64,000 nt of DNA, from the NCBI GenBank assembly GCA_963971575.1, contig OZ020617.1, positions 35,865,626 through 35,929,625 of the forward strand, in the 5' to 3' direction. Under the pieces are notes generated by a model. That model made no database searches. It was not told the origin of the DNA and was given only the letters and a program-made list of their open reading frames with translations. The translations under genes and the position numbers were made by a program. Below, piece after piece: positions 44,700 through 56,339 of this stretch (its first letter is position 1; each line of letters starts with the position of its first letter). This DNA is from Liopterus haemorrhoidalis (lineage: Eukaryota; Arthropoda; Insecta; Coleoptera; Dytiscidae).

Positions 44700-45430
44700 T
44701 ATTTTTTCTAAATCAGAATTGCAAGTAGATTTTTTCATTTTTCTTTACTTCGTGCTTTCTAAGCTTAGACAGACTTAATTTTATTAAACAAATAAAGTGA
44801 CATTTTTTTTACCGCTGTTTAAGATGAAATCTTTGATGTGAATTGATGATGTAACTGGTTGGTTATGTGAACGAAAACAGCGAAAGACATAACTAAATAC
44901 ATAAATATGATGTGAAGCGAGTTGAAAAAAACGTACGTCCTCATGTGGAAAAGTGCTAGGGTAGTATCGGCTCACCAGTCGTGTGAAAGATATATGTCAG
45001 AGTCCATTCACCATTTATTTTCAATGGTTTATAAGCTGTTTGGTTTCGTACATTAATGATGTATAAAGCATGTAATAGCTGGGATCTACACCGGACCAGC
45101 CTGTGGTTCGGACTCCGGGCAAAGGGTTAGAATTCAATCGAGTAGCTCCCAGGTGAGTCATAGGCTTAGCTTTTCTAAAAGGAAGATTACGAAAGTGAAT
45201 ATACGGCTCAAAGTGTTAACAGGGTTAAGTATTTATTCGGTTCTATTGATCGAATAAATGGGGAAATATTTCTACACAACTTACTTCCACGAAATATATA
45301 TATCTTAAAAGACGGATATACAATAAATCAAATCAAGACTACACTGAACTACTATCGGCTCTCAACGCCTAGATGGTGTACAGGGTAAATAAGGTAAGAT
45401 CTCTGATAGAACTCTGGCAGTAGACAAACA
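44700..45430. other. Mostly unassigned; SINE family D fragment near 45,347-45,420
   Basis: 'caacgcctagatgg', 'aaataaggtaagatctc' and 'agaactctggcagtag' at 45,354-45,424 match the family represented at 52,655. The rest has no recognised content. Confidence 0.4.
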
Positions 45431-45440
45431 CACGTGGTCA

Positions 45441-46108
45441 CTAGTTACAAGTATCTAGATACAGTAACTAGATACTTTTTCAAGTATCTAGATACAAATT
45501 TCATACTTTTTGAAATATGTATCTGTATCTGTATCTAGATATTTAAATTTGTATCTTATATCTGTATATCAGATACTTTGATCGTTACTTTATTTTTATA
45601 CCATGATACCGAGCTGATATAATAGTTTAATTATAAATTGTCATTTTAAATATTTTATTTTTACTATAAACAAAATTCAAAAAACTATTGAAATTCTGAC
45701 GTTTACAAATTAAATTTATATAGAAAGTTAAAAAAATATATATTCCCACTCGGTTTTTGTAGCTTTTGAGCGGCTGTAAAATTAGGTCATTGAAAATGGA
45801 TTATTATTAATGAAAACGTTTTTGAATAACTATTGTTGCTATTTTGATTTACTAAAAACGTATGAAAAATTACATCCACACAAGTGGTTTGAGAGTGGAT
45901 CGTGGTTTTGTGAGGCCTTGGACAAGACAAATTAAGGCCCGTAGGAGTCTTACCTTGAATTTATTGGGCTTTTTGTGACGTCACGGTTATTTTTAAACAG
46001 CCTGTATAATACTGATTAAAATGCACTGTTTGTTTGGTGAAAATATGGTATTTTAATTTTTCTGTATATTAGTATATATATATTTTTAAATGTATCTATT
46101 ACAACTGA
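45441..46108 (+). repeat. Dispersed repeat family C, copy 2
   Basis: It is the shorter partner of 12,588-14,190. It shares the left end ctagttacaagtatctagat, GTATCT-rich tracts, tttgtgaggcct, ggctttttgtgacgtcacgg, gcactgtttgttt and the right end gtatctattacaac, in order. The hAT element found in copy 1 is absent. Confidence 0.65.
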
Positions 46109-46428
46109 TTACAGTGTGCTTAAAAATACCCTCCGCAGTGCTTGTGCTTAGACATAGGAAATGTAATGTAGTTGTTATTTTACACAAAATTTACTTTTCT
46201 ATTAACTTTCATTTTAAAAACTATTCCGGGCATGTTTTCACAAACCGTAATTAATATGTCCCATTAAATGGCAGCAGTGAAGTCTGATTTAATAAAAATT
46301 ATTTTCGGTGGTTTTTGCCAAAAATTATAATAAACTATTTGTTTCAACTGGAATAGAATATTCGGAGTTTTTGATGTCAAGTTTTTGACAGAAATCGAAT
46401 AATTTTTGGAAGAATGTAATTTAGAGCA
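46109..46428. other. No feature recognised
   Basis: AT-rich, with no motif. Confidence 0.5.
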
Positions 46429-46436
46429 GTGTTTCG

Positions 46437-46745
46437 CTACCACGGATTCGTGGATCGGCACCGGTCCGCGAGATTTTTTGCCGGTCCGCGAGATTTTTTT
46501 TTACTATGCAAATATTCACCTTATAAGTTATAACCCACTTAATTTAGAGATGAAAATCTCGGTCCTTAATCTGTTATATGTTTAAGTAATAATTTGGTTC
46601 TTTTTTCACTAATTATATGTGATTTTTTATTTGTTGTTTTTTTTTGTGTTTGTAATCATTGCAAAAAAAAATATATAAAACTTTTGCGATGCACATTACT
46701 GTCTAAACTTGCCGGACCGCCTTGAAAAAAGGTTGAGAAACGCTG
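46437..46745. mobile_element. hAT-type short element, family H copy 2
   Basis: Matches 29,813-30,110: cagtgtttcgctacc left end, two ccggtccgcgagatttttt-like blocks, 'tctcggtccttaatctgtta', and the right end ggttgagaaacgctg. The flanks atttagag and gtttatag share six of eight. Confidence 0.75.
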
Positions 46746-46917
46746 GTTTATAGTATTACAATAAAGTTCTTAATACATAGAGTAAATGATGAAAAATATA
46801 AAATAATCGAAACAGTGGATAACTGAGCTGAATCATAAGATGTTGGAAGACAGCTAAAAATCCTCAAGCATGCTTTGTTAACACAATCTCGTCTTCAATG
46901 ATTTGACAAGTTCGACT

Positions 46918-47012
46918 TTCGCATACTATCGCTTTGGCCAAGCAGCAGTAACTATGCGAGTGGAGAAGATACTCCAAGGTTCCTCAACTCTCTGATGAAT
47001 AATCTCCTCCAT
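46918..47012 (+). repeat. Fragment of family B LTR, diverged
   Basis: gccaagcagcagtaac, atgcgagtggagaagat and ggttcctcaactc correspond in order to 38,972-39,035. It is a short, old remnant. Confidence 0.5.
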
Positions 47013-47069
47013 AGTTGCCACTTATTGCGTACTTATTGGGGTCGACCTGTGTACGATTCTAAAATTTAC

Positions 47070-47070
47070 A

Positions 47071-47133
<63 letters not shown>

Positions 47134-47136
47134 ATA
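47070..47136. repeat. (TAAA)n microsatellite
   Basis: About 16 near-pure TAAA units after tctaaaatttaca. It could be a retroposon tail, but no body was recognised. Confidence 0.9.
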
Positions 47137-47600
47137 GTGGCAGGTCCGGCGATTCCGGACATCATGGGATTGATGAAAGATAAATATTCATAGAATTTTT
47201 TTCGATAAAGGTTAGCTGTTTTAGCAGAAAATAAGAAATAATAATTTTGACCTTAAAAGCAAAATTATGCAAAAGCATTGCTACTCACAGTCTATGTGAT
47301 AAGATTAAGAGCTCGAGAGGTTCATGTAAAATTATTTCCCCAAAGAACCTTAGGTAAAACTATTATGAACTTTATGAGCCTTGAATCGTATGAAACTCAG
47401 GTACTTTACCTATTTAATTTGATATTTTTTTATATATGAACATTTTTATACAATAACAATACATACAATAACAATAATTACACTGGTAAACAAAAATGAA
47501 CTTATTTTTTGTGGCATGGACAAAACATGGTGTATCCCACTTAAAATTTGACCTAAAAGCCGAAAATGACCTCGGGTTTTTTCTATCACCCATAATTTTT
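47137..47600. other. No feature recognised
   Basis: No motif or repeat structure. Confidence 0.45.
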
Positions 47601-47647
47601 AGGGTTTTGTAGGTATGACCAAAAAACCCTTATACCGTCATTTTGTC

Positions 47648-47681
<34 letters not shown>

Positions 47682-48673
47682 ATGTCTGTCTGTCTGTCTG
47701 TCTGTCTGTTCGGTAAAAATTGTAGCTAAACGGCTAAACCTAGAGAATTGTAATTTGGCATGCTTATACAACTCTTTGACCCGCACATAGGAAAAATACT
47801 AAAACTACTAAAAAACATATCCCCCTAAAAATATAAAAAAATATATGCCCATCGAAAAAAAATATATTTTTTTACAATTCTGTGTAGGGCATCAAATGAA
47901 AGCCCTTGGTACGTGGATTAACGATCAAAATTTTATTTTTGCAAAATAAATTATTTTGAGGCGATTTTTGCCAAAATTGTGCAAAAAAAAATTGTCCCAC
48001 ACCCTGTACCCCAGATGGTTTAAACTAAAAATCTGAAAAAATTCTCAGTAATGTACATTGGTGTGAACCGGAATAGTACAACAGGAATTTTTGATCAGAT
48101 TATGTTTTCGGAAAATAACGCATTTTTTGTGTTTTTAAGTAAAATATGTAATATATTTAATCCGCTATTTAACATACTAAACGAGTGATCCTGTATAGCA
48201 CAGTGGGAGTGTTGTCGCTTAGTGAGTTGAAACTACTGTAAGAAACTGTGTTCGAATCCCGTCAATTTTTATTTTTTCAGTTTTTTTTTGCATTTTTATA
48301 TTGTTTAAATTATTTTGTCAAAATTCTAGTTATATTTTGGTAAATGTTGCATTTAATTTTTAAAAGCGTAAATTTAATAACCAGTGGGAAGTATTGAAAT
48401 TATAATTTAATTCTATATTTGAAGGTATCAGAGGGCGAGACTTATGATTTAAGCAACCAATGGAAGTCATAGGCGCAATTTTCAAAATCTTAATGAACCT
48501 TGCTATATATAAAAAAATACGGCATATATTTAGAAACTTAAATAATGGTATTAGGCATTCGAATTAAAATTCATAAAAAAATATTTTGACATAAAATTTG
48601 TTTTGGCATCCCAAATAATCATCATTCAGTTACTAAATACCTGCAAAACCCATAAATGTGTGAAAATTCACAC
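47601..48673 (+). mobile_element. Family A repeat, copy 3
   Basis: It starts agggttttgtaggtat and ends with atacctgcaaaaccc and a gtgtgaaaattcacac palindrome. A GTCT array of about 60 bp sits at 47,650-47,710. The tRNA-like stretch has an A-box-like tagcacagtggg (about 48,197) and B box gtgttcgaatccc (48,248-48,260). Copies 3 and 4 agree closely over their 3' halves. Confidence 0.8.
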
Positions 48674-48758
48674 TTCACATCAATTTTTTTGCTATGAGAT
48701 ACTGTTGATTTTTAACGAAATATAGCTATAAAGGTGTTATTATTAATTTTAACTTACC

Positions 48759-49350
48759 TCAAAATGTTGTTTTTGTTATTTTACGTCGATTTTTTGTTTC
48801 TAATGCACCCTTTATAAATGTCCAAAAGTAATCAGCAAGCAAAATTTGTACTACATTTACCTTGATATCGGAAATATCTTGGTGGAACCGTTTCCCATGT
48901 TCATCACTTGCACCCAGTTCTTTTGGGAAGTTATCTAGATGAGAGTCCAGAAAGTGATTTTTTAAAGACATCCTACATCCCATTTATTTGTAAGCATCAA
49001 GTAGTTCATTCACGATATATCTGTAATTTTCATCTCTCACACTTCTAAGAAAATTTGAAACAACTGTTTTAAAAGCTCTCCAAGCTCTTATTTCAGCTTC
49101 ATTTAGCATATTGTCAAATACATCATCTTTCATTATTTTTCTTATTTGTGGGCCAACAAATATGCCGTCTTTAATATTTGCTTCACTAATTCTCGAAAAA
49201 TTTTGTTTTAGATACAAAATCCATCTTCCGTTTCGATCCATTACTTTAACGAAATTCTTCATTTAGCCCAACTTAATATGTAAAGGTGGGGAAAAGTTTC
49301 TAACGTTTTTTAGTCCAAGAGTTAGTGCCTGACGTAGTGGCCACTCCTTC
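48759..49350 (-). pseudogene. Conserved reading frame of unknown function, with stops
   Basis: From about 49,330 the minus strand reads PPLHIKLG, stop, MKNFVKVMDRNGRWILYLKQ, FVGPQIRKIMKDDVFDNML, FKTVVSNFLRSVRD and YIVNELLDAYK, then a stop at 48,984. In the same frame it continues with MSLKNHFLDSHLDNFP and DEHGKRFHQDIS. I recognise this only as a frame that recurs in arthropod repeats; no biochemical role is known to me. The two in-frame stops (49,263-49,265 and 48,984-48,986) make it a pseudogene. It abuts family A copy 3 but no shared ends were found. Confidence 0.5.
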
Positions 49351-51384
49351 TGTATAGTGAATTACTTAGAACTCAAAAAGTAATCAGTCTCGAGTCACGA
49401 CACAGAAAATGCAACAGATACATGTCGTGAATTGACGCAATATAAAAATGTTGCGTATTGCAAAATATAAATTTGCCTGTTAAAGAAAATCTATGGCTGA
49501 TAGAAAAATCACTTTTCAGATTTGTTTTAAGTATATCAAGATACATACAGATATACCCAAAAATTGCCATGTCACAAATAGTGTGTTTATCAGTGTTATT
49601 ATTGTATTATAAAATTACAATCAAATGAAAACAGTTATTTGTTCTATAAACAACTGGTTTCGGTTTCATGTCAGGGGACGCGGTTTGACAGTTTGACATC
49701 CGCTTATACATGTATAAGAAGGATGTCAACGAATTGAGACACATAGCATTTTGCATTATTTTTTAGCATTGTGTCTGCCGTCTGTTTTGTTGGTTTGTCG
49801 GTCCGTGCACACGTTGAGCGATTTTTATAAAACTTCATATTTAAGCCTTTGACATCGATGCTACCAATTGATCAACTTTTGGTAAAAATCGGACAACCTG
49901 AAGTGGAAGTTTACGTGTCATTTCTAGTATTTTTGCGAATATTTCATTCGATTTTTGCGAATACGAAATATTTAGAAAAAAATATTTGAAATAAGTTGGT
50001 GTACAACATGAGCGTATCAACTTTTATTTGATTTTTTTTTTTTTTTTGTTAATTGAAATAATTTGATTTCTACATTTACCATATGGATAAGCGCTCGACG
50101 TGTGGTGACACCTACGGAAATACTTAATTTATTTTATTATTATTATTATTTTTTAATTAAAAGTTATCTAGATTACATATTCTGTGGTGGCCTTCGGTTG
50201 TGTGGTGCCCACAGCTGATTTTTGTGAAAACGTATAAATACACCATTGGATCATAATAATTATAAACAAATATGGCAATTCTTGAATATATAATATGTTT
50301 TGTTTAGTATAATAAATAGTAAACTAAATGAATTATACTCATTTAAATTCTAGACGTAATTTAGCCGGAATTAAATTTTAGCAAAAGGTAACATAATATT
50401 TATTATACATGCGTGAAATTTAAAATTTGATGAAATATAATTGATAGATAATGTGTGAAGTGCAATCAGAGTATGTTGTATTTCAACCAATTGTATAATA
50501 AATATTATGTTGTTAAACCAGAAATTTGATTGCAATCATACCAGTTCAAATATTCTAGGTTCACTTCCTGACCGTCTGGGTTTATTATCGCTGGCTAATC
50601 TGATCTATTCATGTTTTTTTTTTTTTTTTTTGTTCTTTAGCAACTTTACTAAAGTTCTCTTCACTTGTATTATTATTAGTTACTAAGTCTCTTCTCTTTT
50701 TGCATTTCATGAAACGATCGTTCCTAAAATATTCATATCTGTCAAATATATTCAAATGTCAAATTGCAATAAAGAAATTTTACTAAACACTGCATTGTTA
50801 AAATTTTTCTTCAACTTTTCCTACCCTAAATGCAATTTATATAAATTTCCCCTGTGGACTAAAGAAATCTCAAAGCTTTTAATGCGAATTATTTTGGATT
50901 AAAGGATGAAAACTGAAGGGTGCAACTTACTAAAGGGTGCAGGAGCAACCCTTGCTCATAAATTTTCAGCAAACTAGTCAAGAATCTTTACTTTAAATGA
51001 GCATTTTTATAAATCTCAACCAGGTATTATAAATCATTTCCAATGTCGTGGTAAGAGGTGTAAAACGGTGCCACCGCAATAGGCGCCAAAGCAATGAGGG
51101 CGTTTGGATATTTTTTTAATTGTCAAATTGATGGTAGTATGTTGTTGCTCATCAAATGACCGATTTTTATTTTTTGTCCTATTGAAAAGTTAGATCTGTA
51201 TCTTTTCTTGTGTCATGTAAAGTGTGACATCTCCTGTATTATTATATCAATTTTAATATTGTCATTTGTATTATTTAAAAAATTAAGCAATTGTGAAACT
51301 TAATTGGTTTATTTGAAGATTAAAAACGTCGTAAATATTTGTAACTGTAATTATGGGCATGCACGAATACAAGCCTAGTCACTA
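49351..51384. other. Mostly unassigned AT-rich sequence
   Basis: Contains T runs (about 50,030-50,048 and 50,615-50,632). A block at about 50,190-50,240 (gtggtgcccacagctgattt) weakly resembles 57,275-57,320. No frame with motifs and no clear ends. Confidence 0.4.
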
Positions 51385-52045
51385 AGAGGCAGAAGCAACT
51401 CGCAATATAAGATTTGCGGAACTCGTTTAAAAAATTTCGATCCGGGAATATCAGCATCGAAATTGAATCACGTGGTAGACCAAAAGTAGAGGTAAATGAT
51501 GAATATCTAGGGTTAAAAGGTTGAGTCTGTTCCATGCCGAGCTGTACAATAGTTCGTAGAATAACTCGACGTAAACATTTTAACCATTCCCGAAACCTCT
51601 CCGTCATTGGTAAAGTAAAAATACACGAAAAATGGGTTCCACAAGGACTGACGTACCAGAACAAAACACAATTTGTGTGTGCTCTTATTTTCAACATAAA
51701 CGACTTTTTAATCAGGTTATAACGTGTAATGAAAAATGGATTTTCTATGATAATCTACGAAGTTCCGCGCAATGGCTTCATCAAGATGAAGTTATTAAAC
51801 ACATACTAAAGCCCCACACAAAGAAGGTTATGATCACGATTTCGTGGTCTTCATTTGATGTGATTCACTACTCCTTCCTCAAGCAAAGCAAAACCATCAA
51901 GACCTAAAAGTATCATTGCGAACTTAACTTTGTGTACCAACAGCTGTCCTTAAACATTAGGAATTACTCAAAGGAAAGAGGCACATTTTTCTTCACAATA
52001 ACACTCGGCCACATTTTTTGGAACACAGTAACACAATAAAAATAC
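51385..52045 (+). pseudogene. Mariner transposase remnant
   Basis: Across frames: KVKIHEKWVPQGLT (the family's WVPH-type linker), then TCNEKWIFYDN, where the first catalytic Asp of 'CDEKW' is Asn. Next are AQWLHQDEVIKH, KKVMITISWSSFDVIHYSFL and, after a stop, a segment resembling the region up to the second Asp. The N-terminal part is degraded and the third Asp region is missing. The substituted first Asp and the stops show it is inactive. No terminal repeats were identified. Confidence 0.75.
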
Positions 52046-52650
52046 AACCATTTGTTTGAACCAGTATGTAACATAAATGCTCACTAGCGGTATCTGACTT
52101 TTCCCAGTTCACAATTTTCATTTCTTTCTAGCGAATACAGCGATATGAAAACTCGAATTTTATTTTATAATATTTCGGAAACCTCAAACCCCAATTCCCA
52201 TTATTTTATTTATATCTTTGCATGCTGCTTCTCTGGCTTGTTTATTTCTGTGTATGTTTGTGGCGGTATTCCACAAACATTCCCTAACTCTACATGATTC
52301 CACAAATTTTAACTTAGTTTCCTCGCCCTAGAATACCAATTTTAATATAAATAAACTATAAAACAATTAACTAAAAACTAATCTGTTTATACTTGTTTAG
52401 TACATAGTCGTGGTTACACTACTTGATCAAGTAAATAGAAGTGCCTTCTATTTACTTTACTAAACATACTGCTAAATCAAGTACTTGATCAAGTGCTAAA
52501 CTGAATGGTTTATATTATGAAACTTATTAAATTTTAAGTTACTTAATTTAGCTACTAAATCATCAATGGCAAGAAATATTACACAGGATGTCATAAGAAA
52601 TATGGTTTACATTTTGATTTTTTTTGTCCGTAAATATGATAAATAAATAA
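52046..52650. other. Unassigned, with local palindromes
   Basis: Near 52,415-52,495 there are inverted words (acttgatcaagt; aagtaaatagaagtg / cttctatttactt) that could form a hairpin. No ends or frame were recognised. Confidence 0.4.
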
Positions 52651-52654
52651 ATAA

Positions 52655-52855
52655 TAGGATCCCAACACCTAGATAGGCGTATATGGGGCAGATAAGGTAA
52701 GTTCTCCGTTTCTAGACCGCCGGCTATAGATATGGTTAGTGTGACGTTTCGACCAGTCCTATTACCCCTGTATAAACAGGTACTCATTTTTAGTATTAAA
52801 TACTTTAGGCTGAGTCAACCCTGGAACTCACAGCACAATTTCGGAAGATAAAAAT
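52655..52855 (-). mobile_element. SINE family D fragment, headless
   Basis: cccaacacctagataggcgt, 'cagataaggtaag', 'gtgacgtttcgacc', 'cctgtataaacaggta' and 'aggctgagtcaaccc' match the family body at 40,790-40,977 and 45,347-45,420. The tRNA-like head is absent. Confidence 0.5.
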
Positions 52856-53309
52856 CCGAAGGAAGTAATAATAATAATAATAATTATTTATTCATTGGTA
52901 ATTACAACATACAAATTGTTACACCAAGTCAAAACCATAGTACAATGATGTGTAAAATATACAGTGATCAAAGAAACATCAAAATATACAGTGATACCTA
53001 AACAGTACATTATCTCTTATTGTCTCAAGAAACTCTTATATTAAACAAATTTGACATAGCCTCATTGAAGGTTTGGGGGGGGGGGAACTTCTTCTTTGCA
53101 AGTTAGCACAATTTTGCTCAAAATACGCCATTTTCGCGGGTGTCACTTTAATTTGTCTAAAATACGTAGTTTTTTGTTTGTGAATTACTTTTGACATATG
53201 CAAAAATATTTGCACGCCATTTGTTTATTAGTTGCCTAATAACTACTTATTTAGAAATAAAAACAAAAAAAGATCAAGATAATATTACTTTCATTAAACC
53301 CACATTTTT
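52856..53309. other. No feature recognised
   Basis: Contains a short (AAT)n run at about 52,868-52,884 and a G run at 53,078-53,086. Nothing else. Confidence 0.5.
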
Positions 53310-53356
53310 TGGGTTTTGTGGGTATGACCCAAAAACCCTTATACCGTCATTTTGTC

Positions 53357-53440
<84 letters not shown>

Positions 53441-54431
53441 GCTGTCTGTCTGTCTGTCTGTCTGCTGTCTGTCTGTCTGTTCGGTAAAAATTGTAGCCAA
53501 ACGGCTAAACCTAGAGAGTTGAAATTTGGCATGCTTGTACAACTTTTTGACCCGCACATAGAAAAAATACTAAAACATCTAAAAAACATATCCTCCTAAA
53601 AATATGAACAAATATGTGCTCAACGAAAAAAAAAAAAATATTTTTTTTAAAATTCTGAGTAGGGTAAGGGGGATCAAAATTTTATTTTTGCAAAATAAAT
53701 TATTTTGACACGATGTTTGTCAAAATTGTGCAAAAAAATTTTTGTCCCACACCCTGTAGCCCAGATGGTTTAAACTAAAAATCTGAAAAAATTCTAAGTA
53801 ATGTATATTGGTGTGAACCGGAATAGTACAACAGGAATTTTTGATCAGATTATGTTTTCGGAAAATAATGTATTTTTTGTGTTTTTAACCAAAATATGTT
53901 AAATATTTAATTCGCTATGTAACCAAGTTGATACGTCAGCACTCATAGCTATGTGCATTTAGTCATTGGTTTTCTAATTTGTAAACAGGTAACTTGCAAA
54001 CTAGAGTTCGAATCCTGTCAATTTTTTGTTTGTTTTTTTTTTTGCAGTTTTCTTTTGTTTAAATTATTTTGTCAAAATTCTAGTTATATTTTGGTAAAAT
54101 GTTGCATTTAATTTTTAAAAGCGTAAATTTAATAACCAGTGGGAAGTGTTAAAATTATAATTTAATTCTGTTTGATGTATACGAAATCAGAGGGCGGGGC
54201 TAATGATTTAAGCAACCAATAGAAGCCATAGGCCCAATTTTCAAAATCATAATGAACCTTGCTATGTAAAAAAAATACTGCACATATTTAGAAACTTAAA
54301 TAATGGTATTAGGCATTCGAATTAAAATTCATAAAAAAATATTTTGACATAAAATTTGTTTTGGCATCCCAAATAATCATCATTCAGTTATTAAATACCT
54401 GCAAAACCCTGAAATGTGTGAAAATTCACAC
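53310..54431 (+). mobile_element. Family A repeat, copy 4
   Basis: It starts gggttttgtgggtat and ends atacctgcaaaaccct followed by gtgtgaaaattcacac. It carries the longest GTCT array in the window (about 53,357-53,480, with two GCTGTC interruptions). At about 53,985-54,020 it has the uninterrupted counterpart of the SINE site of copy 2 and a B-box-like gagttcgaatcc (54,004-54,015). Frames through the array give only Cys-Leu-Ser-Val repeats. Confidence 0.8.
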
Positions 54432-55384
54432 TTCACATCAAGTAATGTATATCATATTTTCGTACGGGGGGAGTATGTATAAGTTTTTATCGAGAATATG
54501 TGACTTAATTATTAATTATTTCTATAAAAACAATGTTTTCGGAAAATATTATACAATTTATTATACAAATACAACAATATGGAACATGTTGGAAATAATC
54601 AAGCAACAAAAACAAAAACTCTTTATTTCTGTCATTTTTGATAGTTTACCAAGTTTAAAGAATTTTTGTTCAATCATTTAGATCAATTAACAGGAAAATA
54701 ATAATCTGTATTGATAAAGGTGATGGTGACATATCCCATGCTGTTAAGTTTATAAGTTTATTATTTTATTTATCTGAGGTATTTAACTAAATGTCTGTGT
54801 CCATTTCCAACTCTTATTAAAAAAATAAATAAATAATAATAATAATAAAAATAAATCAATAAATAAACAAATCCTGCATCTCAGTCTGTTAAATGTCTGA
54901 ACTATTTACCCAGAATACGTCTTTCTCCGCAGTTGGTATGAGGTGTCGTTCCGTAAAAATCGTGCGTAACGAAATTTTGATAGATTTCAATCGCTTATTG
55001 CTAAATGTACAATAGTCGTATCACAGATGCTTGCGTGATACCTTCTGCGAATTATCGCGACCTTTTGCTTAATATGGTGCCAGCACGTTCAGGCACACGA
55101 GCCATAAATAACGCTATTCAGCGCCACTTTTTTAATCATAACTCAGCAACTGGAGAGGTTACACGGGTGTCCGCCCAAACGATTCGTAGAAACAATAAAA
55201 AAGTGTATAACCACTGTACTAATATCTTCAACTTATCAATATTTTTCGCCCCTTTGTGACGTTTCTAACTGTAGCTTCCCAGCGACCAATTCACAGGTTA
55301 CAATTTCCATCTACGCACAGTGTTCATCTGTCATTAGGTCCGTAATTGCGTATTTTGGGGCGTGGGACGAAATTATTGTGTTAC
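54432..55384. other. Unassigned
   Basis: The plus frame at 55,005-55,259 (84 codons) is free of stops but shows no motif I recognise. (AAT)n-like sequence is at about 54,825-54,865. Confidence 0.4.
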
Positions 55385-56249
55385 CAGCGATGGAGAGTCG
55401 GGAGTCTAAACTTTTTGGAGAAGAGGGAGTCGGGAGTTGGAATAAGTAATCGACTGCCGACTCATTGATTCAGTTTTCAACAAGGGTGAGAACAAATCGA
55501 AAACGAAAGCAAAATAACTATCTTACCATATTTTTTTTCAGCACCGAAACAGAAACGACATTTTGCTCTCTGTTCAAGAACGAAAATGAAATTAAAAATA
55601 TTCAATACCAGTTTTACCTGGTTTCCTTCATGCTTTCCAGGTTAAAATTTATATGTATTACTAGATTAGTACGATGAGGCAGTAAAGATATTAGTTTTTA
55701 CTTATATCCATTTTATTTTTTTCTGTATATTCTCTTTATCATGTTTAAGCAGAACTAAACTGGATTTTTATTTTCTTATGTTTTAATCGAGCTTTGTGAT
55801 TATTTCATATTTCATGTTGGCATCCAAAATATAAATGTCAAAAGGAAAAAGTAACTTTTTATGAAAAATAAAATATATCAAATACAATAAAAAAATTTTA
55901 AAACTAATATATTCTAAGATTTGTATTAAAAATTACACAAAAAGTCAAGATGAACTGAAAATTATATTTTATAAAAACAGCTCAACCCCAACCTAATTAA
56001 TATTTAATGTAAGTATAGTCTATTTCTTTCGTTTAACAATTGAAGGAGGTTTTTTATCATTTTGTTTAACAAAAGTCCACTTTCATCGTTAAAAGTTAAC
56101 TCGTGATAACTTAAATAAAAATTCCATTTAGTTCAGCTTTAAATGTTTAAGCAACATTTGAAATAGACTTAACAATTTACGAGTGAAAGGAGCCGGTTTT
56201 CAAAAAGACTGACTCGGGAGTTGGAAATTTTGAGGACTCCCCATCCCTG
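55385..56249. mobile_element. hAT-type element, 865 bp
   Basis: The left end cagcgatggagagtcgggag and the right end gactccccatccctg are inverted. Repeated 'gtcgggagt' and 'ctcgggagt' words lie inside the ends. The flanks tgtgttac and tattttaa share five of eight. No transposase frame. Confidence 0.6.
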
Positions 56250-56339
56250 TATTTTAACCGGGTTCCATGCCCGGTCTTGGCACCCCTCTTTGTAGGTACG
56301 TCTACATGATTATGGTAAATTATATATACATATGTATCA

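Noticed and set aside
52400..52500. Hairpin near acttgatcaagt as a MITE
   Set aside because: The inverted words are short and there is no target duplication or second copy in the window.
52741..52800. GAAACGTC-type word on the minus strand, also near 59,751 (plus), as further hammerheads
   Set aside because: No CUGANGA core lies at a suitable distance and no stem II can be drawn.
53191..53599. Open frames with Cys-Leu-Ser-Val / Asp-Arg-Gln-Thr repeats
   Set aside because: They are translations of the GTCT microsatellite in family A copies. All frames stay open because the array has no stop codon.
55005..55259. 84-codon plus-strand frame
   Set aside because: No recognisable domain, no repeat copy and no splice or promoter evidence. 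Length is within chance expectation.
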